A DNA stretch of 64,000 nt, from contig NZ_CP048113.1 in assembly GCF_010093065.1 (NCBI RefSeq), positions 5,784,001-5,848,000 on the forward strand, given 5' to 3'. The DNA is from Chitinophaga agri (GTDB taxonomy: Bacteria; Bacteroidota; Bacteroidia; Chitinophagales; Chitinophagaceae). Made by a program: the position numbers and the translations under genes. A model generated the notes under the pieces. It saw nothing but the letters and a program-made list of their open reading frames with translations. It was not told where the DNA came from and did not search any database. Shown here piece by piece: positions 51,201-58,423 of this stretch (its first letter is position 1; the number at the start of each line of letters is the position of its first letter).

Positions 51201-51711
51201 CGGATTCACCTATGCGGCTAACTGGAAAAACTGGGATTTCTCTATGTTCTGGCAGGGTGTAGGTAAAAGAAGCCAGTTCCTGCGTGGTGACATTGTGGAA
51301 GCTTTCCACAACAATGAAGACCATGCATTCGAACAGCATCTTGATCGCTGGACGCCTACCAATCCGGATGCATCTTATCCGCGTCTGACCATTGGTAATG
51401 CTGATGCAAACAACTTTGCATACTCCGACTACTGGTTGTTCGACACCAAATACCTGCGTCTAAAGAACCTGCAGTTTGGTTATACACTGCCACGTGGTGT
51501 AGCACAGACATTGCATATCCAGAGCGCAAGAGTGTATTTCACCGGACAGAACATCCTGACATTCACTCCCCGTCGTTTCCGCGAACTGGGTGTTGATCCG
51601 GAGTTCACACAGTTTGACGACAAGCTGTCCTTTACCAATTACAACGCTATTGCAGGACGTAGCTATCCAAATGCGGCTACCTTCTCATTTGGCCTGGACC
51701 TGAAATTCTGA
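48217..51711 (+). CDS. SusC-type TonB-linked outer-membrane transporter with STN signalling domain
   Basis: 1164 residues, long for SusC because of the added N-terminal signalling domain. Signal peptide to about residue 38; STN domain about 70-145 (ISLQVSNERLGQVLEKIEKQ, VLEMVLSPLDIKFEMINNK); carboxypeptidase-regulatory-like domain about 150-230 (GRVVNNKGEGIPGVNIRLQG); TonB box near IVVTAYGSQ; plug to about 370 with VESISVLKDAASSAIYGSQA; then a 22-strand barrel. It imports oligosaccharides with the SusD partner. The STN domain couples it to the upstream FecR, making it a self-regulating transducer. Confidence 0.95.
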   Translation: MKERPLPMRFSRIFRSLFLPLLVCMALLNMLDLRAQSAFAADANPRAYSQGQQVKTTEHPFESRISLQVSNERLGQVLEKIEKQTSYVFVYSNDEIGAAQKISLSVQDRKLGEVLEMVLSPLDIKFEMINNKIILRQQGATTTIAQQNDITINGRVVNNKGEGIPGVNIRLQGTSTGTSSNDQGFFTLKIPNGQANGTLVCSSVGYIPSEIGISGRTNITVMLTEDSKDLGEIVVTAYGSQKRTQVTAAINTISTKDIESRPVTNMFQALQGTAPNLILQQNNAEPGAQMNLNIRGVGSLTGNAPLIIIDGVQAGRDGLQNLNPYDVESISVLKDAASSAIYGSQAANGVIYITTKRGKKDEKPSVSYNGMYGFQTPTTLPRNVEAWEYMTLKNEALVNSGKTPQYSPEDISFWHTRGSEPAYLKEMLRSSTPMQNHSLSMTGGGKSSSYLVSLGYVDQGNMLQNSYVTEDFYYKRYNARANLAVDVSKYVKVNVNLAYTKGIKRRQQADIGFLIRDAIRTPRIYPVQDSLGNFVVPSLNSNNVLAQLKYGGFDKEEKDNLLGGLDITITPVNHFKLNFNASGTYTITNQQNRQNKYSYAPYYTTANPPLFNRMYEYEFKDLASNVYATAEYENTFNKHYVKAQVGGRSDAINEEYGVKATRYGTTNLDDDWTIGGGYIPKPDGTFDYANIGTYNDIINPNLYALNSLFGRVNYVFNDKYLAEFTWRYDGSSKLAPGHQWQFFPAFSLGWRITDEEFFGDFKRRFGNVKFRYSWGQVGNSNIGGFNYLARVTLNSGKYPFNNTPNAGADFSAYNETLQWEISTMSNYGVDVDLFNNKISASFDYFNKNTDGIYLFQVVPGTAGIGSSLQNVGKVQNKGWELTVSYHAKTGAVNHTISANLSDNLNKVVKYGEQSVQGSDFSFIIKEGFPIASYFGYRSNGLYQNLDDIKNAPRVPFAYNQQVMPGDVRYIDRNGDGVIDADDRYVFGNPFPRYTFGFTYAANWKNWDFSMFWQGVGKRSQFLRGDIVEAFHNNEDHAFEQHLDRWTPTNPDASYPRLTIGNADANNFAYSDYWLFDTKYLRLKNLQFGYTLPRGVAQTLHIQSARVYFTGQNILTFTPRRFRELGVDPEFTQFDDKLSFTNYNAIAGRSYPNAATFSFGLDLKF

Positions 51712-51736
51712 TGATAGTGTTTTAATGCTCAACCGT

Positions 51737-53353
51737 ATGAAGAAATTAATATTACCCATACTCTGCGCTACCCTGCTGTTTTCCTGCCGCAAGCTGGATC
51801 AGCCTATCACGCGCGACTATACAGATGCTGCCTACTGGCGTACCGCAGATGATGCGCTCGCGGCACTGGCAAGCTGTTACGAGAACCTGTCCGACGACGT
51901 CTATTATTTTGGTAATGAAGCGCTCAGTGACAACGGTTATGTAAGTGGTACCGGCTTCAGGGCTGTCTCCCTTATCGCATCCGGATCTTATGATCCTTCC
52001 AATGCACGTCTTACAGAGGAATGGAAATACCGCTACACCTGCATCCGTAAGTGTAACATCGTAACCACCAATATTGACAGAGTACCCGGACTGGATTCCA
52101 CGCTGAAACGCCGTATTCTGGGGGAAGCGAGGTTCATCCGTGCGTATTCCTACTTCCAGCTGGCCAGCTGGTTTGGTGATGTGCCTTTCTACACTAATCT
52201 GATCACTATTGAAGAAGCCCGTGCCATTACCCGTACCAAACGGGATCAGGTGCTTGACTTTGTGGAATCAGAACTGACAGATATCCGTAGTGCACTGCCG
52301 GTGAATAACTATACGGGCAATGGATACTCGGAAAAAGATAAAGGCCGTATCACCCGTGGTGCCGCCATTGCGCTGGCTGCACGTGTGCATATGTTCAGAA
52401 GTGAGTGGCAGAAAGCGATCGATGACTGCGAACTGCTGATCAACAATGCTACTAACGGTAACTATGCATTACAGAACAACTATACGAATATCTTCACTGC
52501 TGCGAATGAATTTAATAACGAGGTGATCTTCGATATTCAGTATGGTGGTGGTCGTACCCACTCTGCACAACGTAGTTTCCTGCCACAGACAGTCGCTTTG
52601 CTGAGAAGCACGCTGGTACCTACGCAGGACCTGGTAGATGATTATATCATGCTCAACGGTAAAGGCATCAGAGATGCCAGTTCAGGTTATAATGAGAATG
52701 ATCCTTATACCAACAGAGATCCCCGTCTGAACGCTACCATTTTACATGATGGTTCTACGGTTACTGATTTCGATGGTAAGGTACAGACCATTCTCACAAA
52801 GCCAGGTTCTGTTCCTGCTACCAATAGTGTAGATGATCAGGGTGCTTCTCCGACCGGATATTATTTCTATAAATATTATGATCGTACTGCGACCAATTAT
52901 AACTCTGGCCTGAACCTGATCGTCTTAAGATATGCCGATGTATTGCTGATGTATGCTGAAGCTAAGAATGAACTGGGCCAGCTGGATGCAGGTGTATGGA
53001 ACCAGACCATCCGTGCATTACGTGTACGTGCCGGATTTAATGATGCGGGCGCTACAGAGTTCCCTGGTGCCGGGCAGGATGCACTGCGTACCATTGTACG
53101 CCGCGAAAGAAGAGCTGAGCTGGCCTTTGAAGGCGTACGTGCATTAGATATCCGTCGCTGGAAAATTGCAGATCAGGTAATGAACAGGCCTGTAAGAGGT
53201 ATTAAAGTAGCTGGTGGTGCTTTCAGAAGAGATGCCAATGGTTACATCATTGTGGAAGATAGGGTATTTACGAATCCTAAACACTACCTGTGGCCTGTCC
53301 CTACCTTCGAACGCGACCAGAACACAAACCTTGGCCAGAACCAGGACTGGTAA
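51737..53353 (+). CDS. SusD/RagB-type glycan-binding lipoprotein
   Basis: 538 residues from the Met at 51737, which places the lipobox LLFSC at a normal distance; the Met at 51725 is an alternative start. Tetratricopeptide-like SusD core: DQPITRDYTDAAYWRTADDA, EARFIRAYSYFQLASWFGDV, VLRYADVLLMYAEAKNELG, RRERRAELAFEGVRALDIRR, and the C-terminal YLWPVPTFERDQN, typical of the family. It forms the lid of SusC and captures the glycan at the cell surface. Gap to SusC about 13 to 25 bases. Confidence 0.95.
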   Translation: MKKLILPILCATLLFSCRKLDQPITRDYTDAAYWRTADDALAALASCYENLSDDVYYFGNEALSDNGYVSGTGFRAVSLIASGSYDPSNARLTEEWKYRYTCIRKCNIVTTNIDRVPGLDSTLKRRILGEARFIRAYSYFQLASWFGDVPFYTNLITIEEARAITRTKRDQVLDFVESELTDIRSALPVNNYTGNGYSEKDKGRITRGAAIALAARVHMFRSEWQKAIDDCELLINNATNGNYALQNNYTNIFTAANEFNNEVIFDIQYGGGRTHSAQRSFLPQTVALLRSTLVPTQDLVDDYIMLNGKGIRDASSGYNENDPYTNRDPRLNATILHDGSTVTDFDGKVQTILTKPGSVPATNSVDDQGASPTGYYFYKYYDRTATNYNSGLNLIVLRYADVLLMYAEAKNELGQLDAGVWNQTIRALRVRAGFNDAGATEFPGAGQDALRTIVRRERRAELAFEGVRALDIRRWKIADQVMNRPVRGIKVAGGAFRRDANGYIIVEDRVFTNPKHYLWPVPTFERDQNTNLGQNQDW

Positions 53354-53355
53354 TC

Positions 53356-53386
53356 AATTAGGAATACGAATTACGAATTAGAATTC
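53356..53386. repeat. AATTAGGAATACGAATT-type intergenic repeat
   Basis: Between SusD and SusE genes lies a repetitive stretch made of AATTAGGAAT, ACGAATTACG and AATTAGAATTC. The same word family recurs at 62405-62440 and, inverted, at 62544-62580. I read it as a degenerate AT-rich repeat of unknown role. Confidence 0.55.
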
Positions 53387-53401
53387 TTTCAAACTGACGA
53401 T

Positions 53402-54547
53402 ATGAAAAAATTGCTCAAAAATATAATGCTCGCATTACCGGTTGCACTGGGTGTTATCCTGACTGGTTGCGGCAAAGATGATAACGAACTGAATGTAAAT
53501 ATTCAACCGGTAAGCAGACTGAATGCACCGGTGAATGACAAATACATCAAACTGCAACCCACTACCAGCGCAAGCGTGGTCTTTGAATGGGACCAGGCAC
53601 GTGCGGAAGATGGCTCTCTCGTGGTATACGAAGTAGTGATCGATAAAGAGAGCGGTGATTTTTCTGACCCTGTTGCCAAACTTACTTCAGATGGTGGCGG
53701 TGTACAGAACAAACTGACCCTTTCTCACAAAGACCTGAACAGTATAGCAGGTAAAGCAGGTATTGCCTCACTCGCTACCGGTAAGCTGAAATGGACAGTT
53801 AACGCTTCTAAAGGCTATAATACACAGCCAGCTACTGAGTCCCGGACAATAGAAGTAGAAAGGCCGAACGGATTCGCAGAGATCCCTGTGGATGTATTCC
53901 TGACGGGTGATGCTACTGAAAAAGGAGCAGAGCTGGCACAGGCGGTAAAACTGAAATCTACAGCCCCGGGTGTATTTGAAATTTATACCTCCCTGAAAGA
54001 TGGTAAGTACAAATTTGTAGACAGAAATTCCGGTACGCCTGCTACTTATTCAATTGATGGTGGCGCGCTGAAGGAAGGTGGAGAATCCACTCAGTCAGGT
54101 GGTACAAAGGTATACCGTCTGCGTCTTGACTTCAACAATGCTGCTGCAACTATTACTGAGATCACTGCTATCGGACTGTGGTTTGCTCCGGAGAACAGTA
54201 TCATGTATGACCTGAGCTACACCACCAATGGCGTATGGAGCTTTGAAAATAAACTGATCAACTTCCACCAGGAATCATGGGGTCGTGATGAACGTTATAA
54301 ATTCCGCGTAAGCGTAAAAGCTGCTGACGGTACGGCAGGTACCGAATGGTATGGTAGTTCCAATGCGGACAACAACCGTCCTACTTCCACTACGCCGCTT
54401 TCCTTCTGGGAACTGCGTGCTATTGCCAACAGCGATCAGTATAACTATTGCTACAAATTCGCTTCTGAAGTAGATACTAAAAACTGCGATGTGAAACTGT
54501 ATTTCTCTCCCGACAAGACTTATACACACGAAGTGATCGTGCGTTAA
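53402..54547 (+). CDS. SusE-type outer-membrane glycan-binding lipoprotein
   Basis: 381 residues. Lipoprotein signal with lipobox LTGC (Cys at about residue 23). Residues about 30-150 are the SusE N-terminal domain (KLQPTTSASVVFEWDQA, SKGYNTQPA); then two beta-sandwich carbohydrate-binding modules, the first starting EIPVDVFLTGDATEKG and EIYTSLKDGKYKFVDRN, the second from about ENSIMYDLSYTTNGVW. It lies between SusD and GH76 in the operon and helps hold polysaccharide at the surface. Confidence 0.87.
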   Translation: MKKLLKNIMLALPVALGVILTGCGKDDNELNVNIQPVSRLNAPVNDKYIKLQPTTSASVVFEWDQARAEDGSLVVYEVVIDKESGDFSDPVAKLTSDGGGVQNKLTLSHKDLNSIAGKAGIASLATGKLKWTVNASKGYNTQPATESRTIEVERPNGFAEIPVDVFLTGDATEKGAELAQAVKLKSTAPGVFEIYTSLKDGKYKFVDRNSGTPATYSIDGGALKEGGESTQSGGTKVYRLRLDFNNAAATITEITAIGLWFAPENSIMYDLSYTTNGVWSFENKLINFHQESWGRDERYKFRVSVKAADGTAGTEWYGSSNADNNRPTSTTPLSFWELRAIANSDQYNYCYKFASEVDTKNCDVKLYFSPDKTYTHEVIVR

Positions 54548-54586
54548 TCCGGGACTGATATCTACATCATGCAAACGATCAATTAA

Positions 54587-55735
54587 ATGCTTATGCGTCG
54601 AATCTTTCTGCTATTTGCAATAACAGCGGCTATGGCCACCACCTTCACCTCATGCCTGAAAGAGCCTGTGGATGATGGCCCCGGACCTGGAGCCGGTAAA
54701 ACGACCTATAAATACAACTGGCCGGCAATTGCTGACTCTTCTGCCTCATCACTGATCAGCAGTTTCTACAATCAGAGCGGCAAGTATTTCAATAAGAACA
54801 ATGCCGGTGATCAGACTTTCAACTATTGGCCCAATGCGCATGCACTGGATGTACTGGTAGATATTTATCTCCGTACTGGTAATGAAAATACCAAAGCCCG
54901 TATGGATGAATTACTGGATGGTATGAAAGTGAAGAATGGTAATACCTACCTTAACCATTTCTATGATGACATGGAATGGATGACACTGGCCTGCCTTCGT
55001 GCCTATGAAGCTACCAGCGATACCCGTTATAAGACCACAGCTGAATTGCTATGGAATGATATCAAAGGTGGATGGGATGAAACATGGGGTGGAGGTATCT
55101 ACTGGACTAAAGACCGTCAGAATAAGAATACACCTGCCAATGCGCCTGCAGGCATCATTGCAGCCCGTATGTATCAGCTGAACAGGAACGGTGAAGATCT
55201 GGCCTGGGCAAAGAAGATCTATGACTGGCAGAAAGCCAACCTCGTCGATCCGGTAACAGGCCTGGTATGGGATGGTCTGGATGCTACCGGAACCAATAAG
55301 GCATGGAAGTTCACCTACAACCAGGGTGTATTCATTGGCGCTGGCGTGGAACTTTATAAGATCACCGGTGAGCAGGTATATCTCAGTGACGCACTTAGAA
55401 CAGCCAACAACTCCCTGACTGGCGATTTCAGCAGTGGTAACATCATGAAAGATGAAGGCGGCGGAGATGGTGGATTATTCAAGGGTATCCTTGTTCGCTA
55501 TATGATGTTACTGATTACCGATGGTAGCATCAGCAGCACTGACGCTTCTAAATTCATCAACTTCCTGCAGCTGAATGCACAAACAATGTGGTTGCAGGGT
55601 ACTGCCCGTCCGCAGGTATTGTTTAACACCAGCTGGACAAAGACAGCTACGACCACAGACCTGACCACACAACTGAGCGGCGCCATGCTGATCGAAGCTG
55701 CGGCAAGGCTGAAAGCGCTGGAACTGATAGACTAA
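54587..55735 (+). CDS. GH76 endo-alpha-1,6-mannanase, outer-membrane lipoprotein
   Basis: 382 residues (the Met at 54593 is an alternative start). Lipobox FTSC near residue 23, so surface or periplasmic membrane anchored. The GH76 (alpha/alpha)6 barrel has NYWPNAHALDVLVDIYLR, the catalytic double Asp in FYDDMEWMTLACLRAYE, GGWDETWGGGIYWTKDR and YNQGVFIGAGVELYK. It cuts the alpha-1,6-mannose backbone of fungal and some bacterial mannans. As the only enzyme of this operon it defines the locus as a mannan utilisation system. A long terminator follows. Confidence 0.93.
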   Translation: MLMRRIFLLFAITAAMATTFTSCLKEPVDDGPGPGAGKTTYKYNWPAIADSSASSLISSFYNQSGKYFNKNNAGDQTFNYWPNAHALDVLVDIYLRTGNENTKARMDELLDGMKVKNGNTYLNHFYDDMEWMTLACLRAYEATSDTRYKTTAELLWNDIKGGWDETWGGGIYWTKDRQNKNTPANAPAGIIAARMYQLNRNGEDLAWAKKIYDWQKANLVDPVTGLVWDGLDATGTNKAWKFTYNQGVFIGAGVELYKITGEQVYLSDALRTANNSLTGDFSSGNIMKDEGGGDGGLFKGILVRYMMLLITDGSISSTDASKFINFLQLNAQTMWLQGTARPQVLFNTSWTKTATTTDLTTQLSGAMLIEAAARLKALELID

Positions 55736-55753
55736 CTCCTTTCGCCATAAAGG

Positions 55754-55847
55754 AAAACAGGGATCAGGCATTTGCACGGTTGAACCTACACTGAACGGAC
55801 CTGTCTGTGTGGGTGACACTGGTACAGATGCCCGATTCCTGTTTTTT
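55754..55847 (+). terminator. Long-stem terminator after the GH76 gene
   Basis: AAAACAGGGATCAGGCATTTG (quoted at 55754-55774) pairs, with three G-U wobbles, with CAGATGCCCGATTCCTGTTTT (55825-55845), followed by TT. The loop is about 50 bases and has secondary pairing of its own, unusual but the T-run and position after the operon fit a terminator. Confidence 0.7.
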
Positions 55848-55882
55848 ATGAGTATATTCGTTTACCTATGAATCAAGGCTAT

Positions 55883-55913
55883 GTAAAGGCTACCTCGATG
55901 GGGTAGCCTTTAC
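55883..55913 (+). terminator. Second hairpin after the mannan operon
   Basis: GTAAAGGCTACC and GGTAGCCTTTAC form a perfect 12-bp stem with a 7-base loop, but no T-run follows. It could be a back-up terminator or lie in the leader of the GIY-YIG gene 24 bases further on. Confidence 0.6.
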
Positions 55914-55936
55914 TTGTTAAAGGAATAACTCTGTTT

Positions 55937-56224
55937 ATGTATACCGTCTACGTCCTATTTTCCCGTCAGTTCGAGAAAGTTTATACTGGCCATACCTCCG
56001 ATCTGGTTAAGCGTTTTCACTTTCATAATAAACATGGCCGTCAGAAAGGAACATTACCATACCGTCCCTGGGAGGTAGTGTATACTGAGTGTTTTGACGA
56101 TAAGCAACAGGCGCTGAGGCGTGAATGGCTGCTCAAGTCAGGAAAAGGCCGCGCCTGGATATGGGGGCGGATAAAGGAAGAGTATTACCGGGATGGGTAT
56201 ATTAGCGGGGAGCTGCCCGCATAA
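55937..56224 (+). CDS. GIY-YIG nuclease family protein (URI-like)
   Basis: 95 residues. YTVYVLFSRQFEKVYTGHT carries the GIY-YIG core in a diverged form (YTVYVL ... KVYTGHT), followed by the conserved Arg/His region VKRFHFHNKHGRQKGTLPYRP and WEVVYTECFDDKQQALRREW with the metal-binding Glu. The C-terminal EWLLKSGKGRAWI is typical of the small UPF0213/URI family. Cellular role unknown; some may act in repair or are remnants of mobile elements. Confidence 0.88.
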   Translation: MYTVYVLFSRQFEKVYTGHTSDLVKRFHFHNKHGRQKGTLPYRPWEVVYTECFDDKQQALRREWLLKSGKGRAWIWGRIKEEYYRDGYISGELPA

Positions 56225-56336
56225 CATTATCCCCGCATTATAGATGTTTTAGTATTTCTTCAACAAGATGAGAGACGCTCTGTTAGCTCGGGCAATGGTA
56301 TTGTTAAGGAGGGTGGTTTGCTGCGCTGTCTTTTAG

Positions 56337-56654
56337 CTAATGGTATTTCTCATTGTGTGGTCTGCCTGATGCAGTGCCTTCATGTAGTTGTGTTTTTTCG
56401 TCTCCTTTCTGGCTATCCGTTGAAGAACGCATGACAAATGTCTTCATAAAGTTGAGGGCATTGACAAATGTGCTTTTACCTTTTGCATTCGCACCATCGA
56501 TAACCGCTCCCTTTAAAATTCTTATGCCGAATGCTGGAAGCGGGATTACACTTTCAGACCCGCGGGTATCCTTATCGCAATTGGAAGCGACAAGACCGAT
56601 AGTAGCCTTCTCCTTAAAAGTCTTAAAATTAGACGCCGAAAACTGGATTATCAT
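56337..56654 (-). pseudogene. N-terminal remnant of an AAA15/AAA21-type ATPase
   Basis: 105 codons, starting MIIQFSASNFKTFKEKATIGL, then VIDGANAKGKSTFVNALNFMKTF with a Walker A (GANAKGKST), and SSTDSQKGDE, the usual start of the next conserved segment. After that the sequence turns to TASGRPHNEKYH and stops, so Walker B, the switch region and C-terminal part are lost. Full-length members are 350-450 residues and are common in RloA/AbiEii-like defence genes. A truncated, presumably dead copy. Confidence 0.75.
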
Positions 56655-56757
56655 AATAATAAAACCGTTTTTTGTGGTATTTGTACAAAAAATCGGTTTT
56701 ATTATTCAAAAAATGGAACAATAGTGTTCTTATTCGAAGAATTATCAGCTTGAGAAT

Positions 56758-56919
56758 CTATCTCCTACCTCTCCCTATCAGCCACAAAATAATCCCCACC
56801 ACAAACGCAACCGCCAGCACTCCTACCCATACACCCGCTTTAAATATTCCTCCCACCACTTCACAGCTGCTCAGTAACATAACGGCAAAGGCCAGCAGGC
56901 CCAGTTGTAAGTTTCTCAT
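56758..56919 (-). CDS. 53-residue lipoprotein with one membrane helix
   Basis: A small gene on the minus strand, ATG at 56919, TAG at 56758-56760: MRNLQLGLLAFAVMLLSSCE begins a lipoprotein signal (lipobox LSSC), followed by VVGGIFKAGVWVGVLAVAF, a glycine/valine-rich helix, and a short basic end (GRGRR). This pattern, SSCE-VVGGIFKAGVW, is a recurring small Bacteroidota protein family, to my knowledge of unknown function; I believe some entries carry the label phosphatidate cytidylyltransferase, which the sequence does not support. It is next to the ATPase remnant. Confidence 0.7.
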   Translation of the reverse strand: MRNLQLGLLAFAVMLLSSCEVVGGIFKAGVWVGVLAVAFVVGIILWLIGRGRR

Positions 56920-56965
56920 ATACTCTTTTTGAGAAAGTATATCATACTCTATGCCAATGACCGGT

Positions 56966-58180
56966 CTAAGCCTTACTATGCTTAAAGTCCAGGAACAATG
57001 AGATCGTATGCGCCGACAACCTGTCCGAACGCTTGTAATAAGCGTACCGCATACCTATTTCCCGGAAGGAATAATGCCGGAACATCGGCTGGAACAACGC
57101 ATATCGCGCAGTGATACCGGCTTTGTAACTGTTGAAGCGGCTGAGGTCATAGTCCGAGGTGTAGTATAGTTCCTGCAGACTATGCTCCTTGTAAGGCTTA
57201 AAGTACTTCGCGCCTGTTTGTGTATAAAAGCGGAAGAGCGGTGCGATCGTCAGTTGTGGATCCGCTTTGACCGGCACTTCCAGCTGGAAGGTGTGTCCTG
57301 TAATACCGAAATTGTCGTGGTAGAAACGATAGTAGGAACGGATAATCATATTCCTGCCTGCAAATAGGTTTAATTGCAGCCCAATGGGGAACTTCCACCG
57401 CTCGCGGGGCAGGTTTTCCACTCTTGGGGACTTTTGCGTTGTAAAGTAGACCCGGTGAAATGGCGTAGAGAGTAGCCCCTTCTGATAGACGACTTCCGGG
57501 AATACAGCAAACTGTATGCGTTGGTTAACAACCTGGTACAGTGCCATATTCACATTGTAGGATTGTCGCCGGTAGATGTCGAACCAGGCAGTATCCCGCA
57601 GTTCAGAAGGGTAGACCAGTGTTTCCGGATGGTAATAGTCCGGGTCAAAACGGCCCCATCGCAGGTCATCAAAGTAACATTGCAGACCAACAGACCATTG
57701 CCGGGTATGATCAGCATTGTCATGCTCCGCGGAAACACCCAATGGTACAGATAGATAGTCTGATTCCAGTGAGATACCACTGTTAATGCGTACACGGATA
57801 TCCGGTTTGTTCAGCTGACGACTATACCCTCCATTAAGATGAAAACGGTTGTCCTCACGGGATGCGGAAGAGCGTACGAAGTCAATATTATCAGTAGAAG
57901 CCGATGTGATCATGTCTATTCCGGCACCCACGGTAAAGGTGTTCCGGGCGTCACGCTGATGGGTGATAGAGACGTCGGTAGCAAATACCTGCAGGTTTTC
58001 CGTACCAGTACCACCAGTGACAGCCGAGTGATTGCCATCCTGTGTATAAAAGGAGAATAATACCTGTATGTCCGTCTGTGATACCTGTTGTTTCTTATAT
58101 GCCGAGCTGTCGGTGCCTTGTTGCGCGGACGCTGTAAACCATGCTGTCAGTAATCCCGCCGCAATAAATAATCTTTTCAT
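56966..58180 (-). CDS. DUF3570 outer-membrane beta-barrel protein
   Basis: 404 residues. Signal peptide to AWFTASAQ (residue about 20). The remainder is alternating beta strands of an outer-membrane barrel, e.g. QVLFSFYTQDGNHSAVTGGTG, quoted to 21 less one, and IRSYYRFYHDNFGITGHTF, ending in HTISLFLDFKHSKA with aromatic C-terminal strand. DUF3570 proteins occur with DUF4266 lipoproteins and ApbE. It begins 6 bases after the DUF4266 gene, as the last gene of the cluster. The role is unknown; possibly export or insertion of the small partner. Confidence 0.87.
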   Translation of the reverse strand: MKRLFIAAGLLTAWFTASAQQGTDSSAYKKQQVSQTDIQVLFSFYTQDGNHSAVTGGTGTENLQVFATDVSITHQRDARNTFTVGAGIDMITSASTDNIDFVRSSASREDNRFHLNGGYSRQLNKPDIRVRINSGISLESDYLSVPLGVSAEHDNADHTRQWSVGLQCYFDDLRWGRFDPDYYHPETLVYPSELRDTAWFDIYRRQSYNVNMALYQVVNQRIQFAVFPEVVYQKGLLSTPFHRVYFTTQKSPRVENLPRERWKFPIGLQLNLFAGRNMIIRSYYRFYHDNFGITGHTFQLEVPVKADPQLTIAPLFRFYTQTGAKYFKPYKEHSLQELYYTSDYDLSRFNSYKAGITARYALFQPMFRHYSFREIGMRYAYYKRSDRLSAHTISLFLDFKHSKA

Positions 58181-58186
58181 GCCTGA

Positions 58187-58423
58187 TCAGTTACAACCAC
58201 ATCCACCGCTGCTTTTCCCACTACCACCTCCACTGCTTCCTTCACGGTAGGTATGTACGTTTTCATCAAATTTGTCTATCTGTGTTTTGCCCAGTTGCAT
58301 TGCTTCATCATTCAGGTACACACGCTGATAAGGCTTTACCGCTACACATGATTGCAGCAGCAGTACAGTCAGTATACCAGCCGCACCGAATAAGAAGAGG
58401 CTCCCGCTATTACGCTTTCGCAT
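58187..58423 (-). CDS. DUF4266 small lipoprotein with Gly/Cys-rich tail
   Basis: 78 residues. Signal with lipobox LLQSC (Cys26); then VAVKPYQRVYLNDEAMQLG, the DUF4266 core, and a tail GGGSGKSSGGCGCN rich in Gly with two Cys. The first 14 bases overlap the end of apbE, so translation is coupled. The pattern of a small exported protein, an FMN transferase and a thioredoxin suggests the tail is modified or oxidised; Ser/Thr that ApbE could flavinylate (SGKSS) are present. That modification is inference. Confidence 0.85.
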   Translation of the reverse strand: MRKRNSGSLFLFGAAGILTVLLLQSCVAVKPYQRVYLNDEAMQLGKTQIDKFDENVHTYREGSSGGGSGKSSGGCGCN

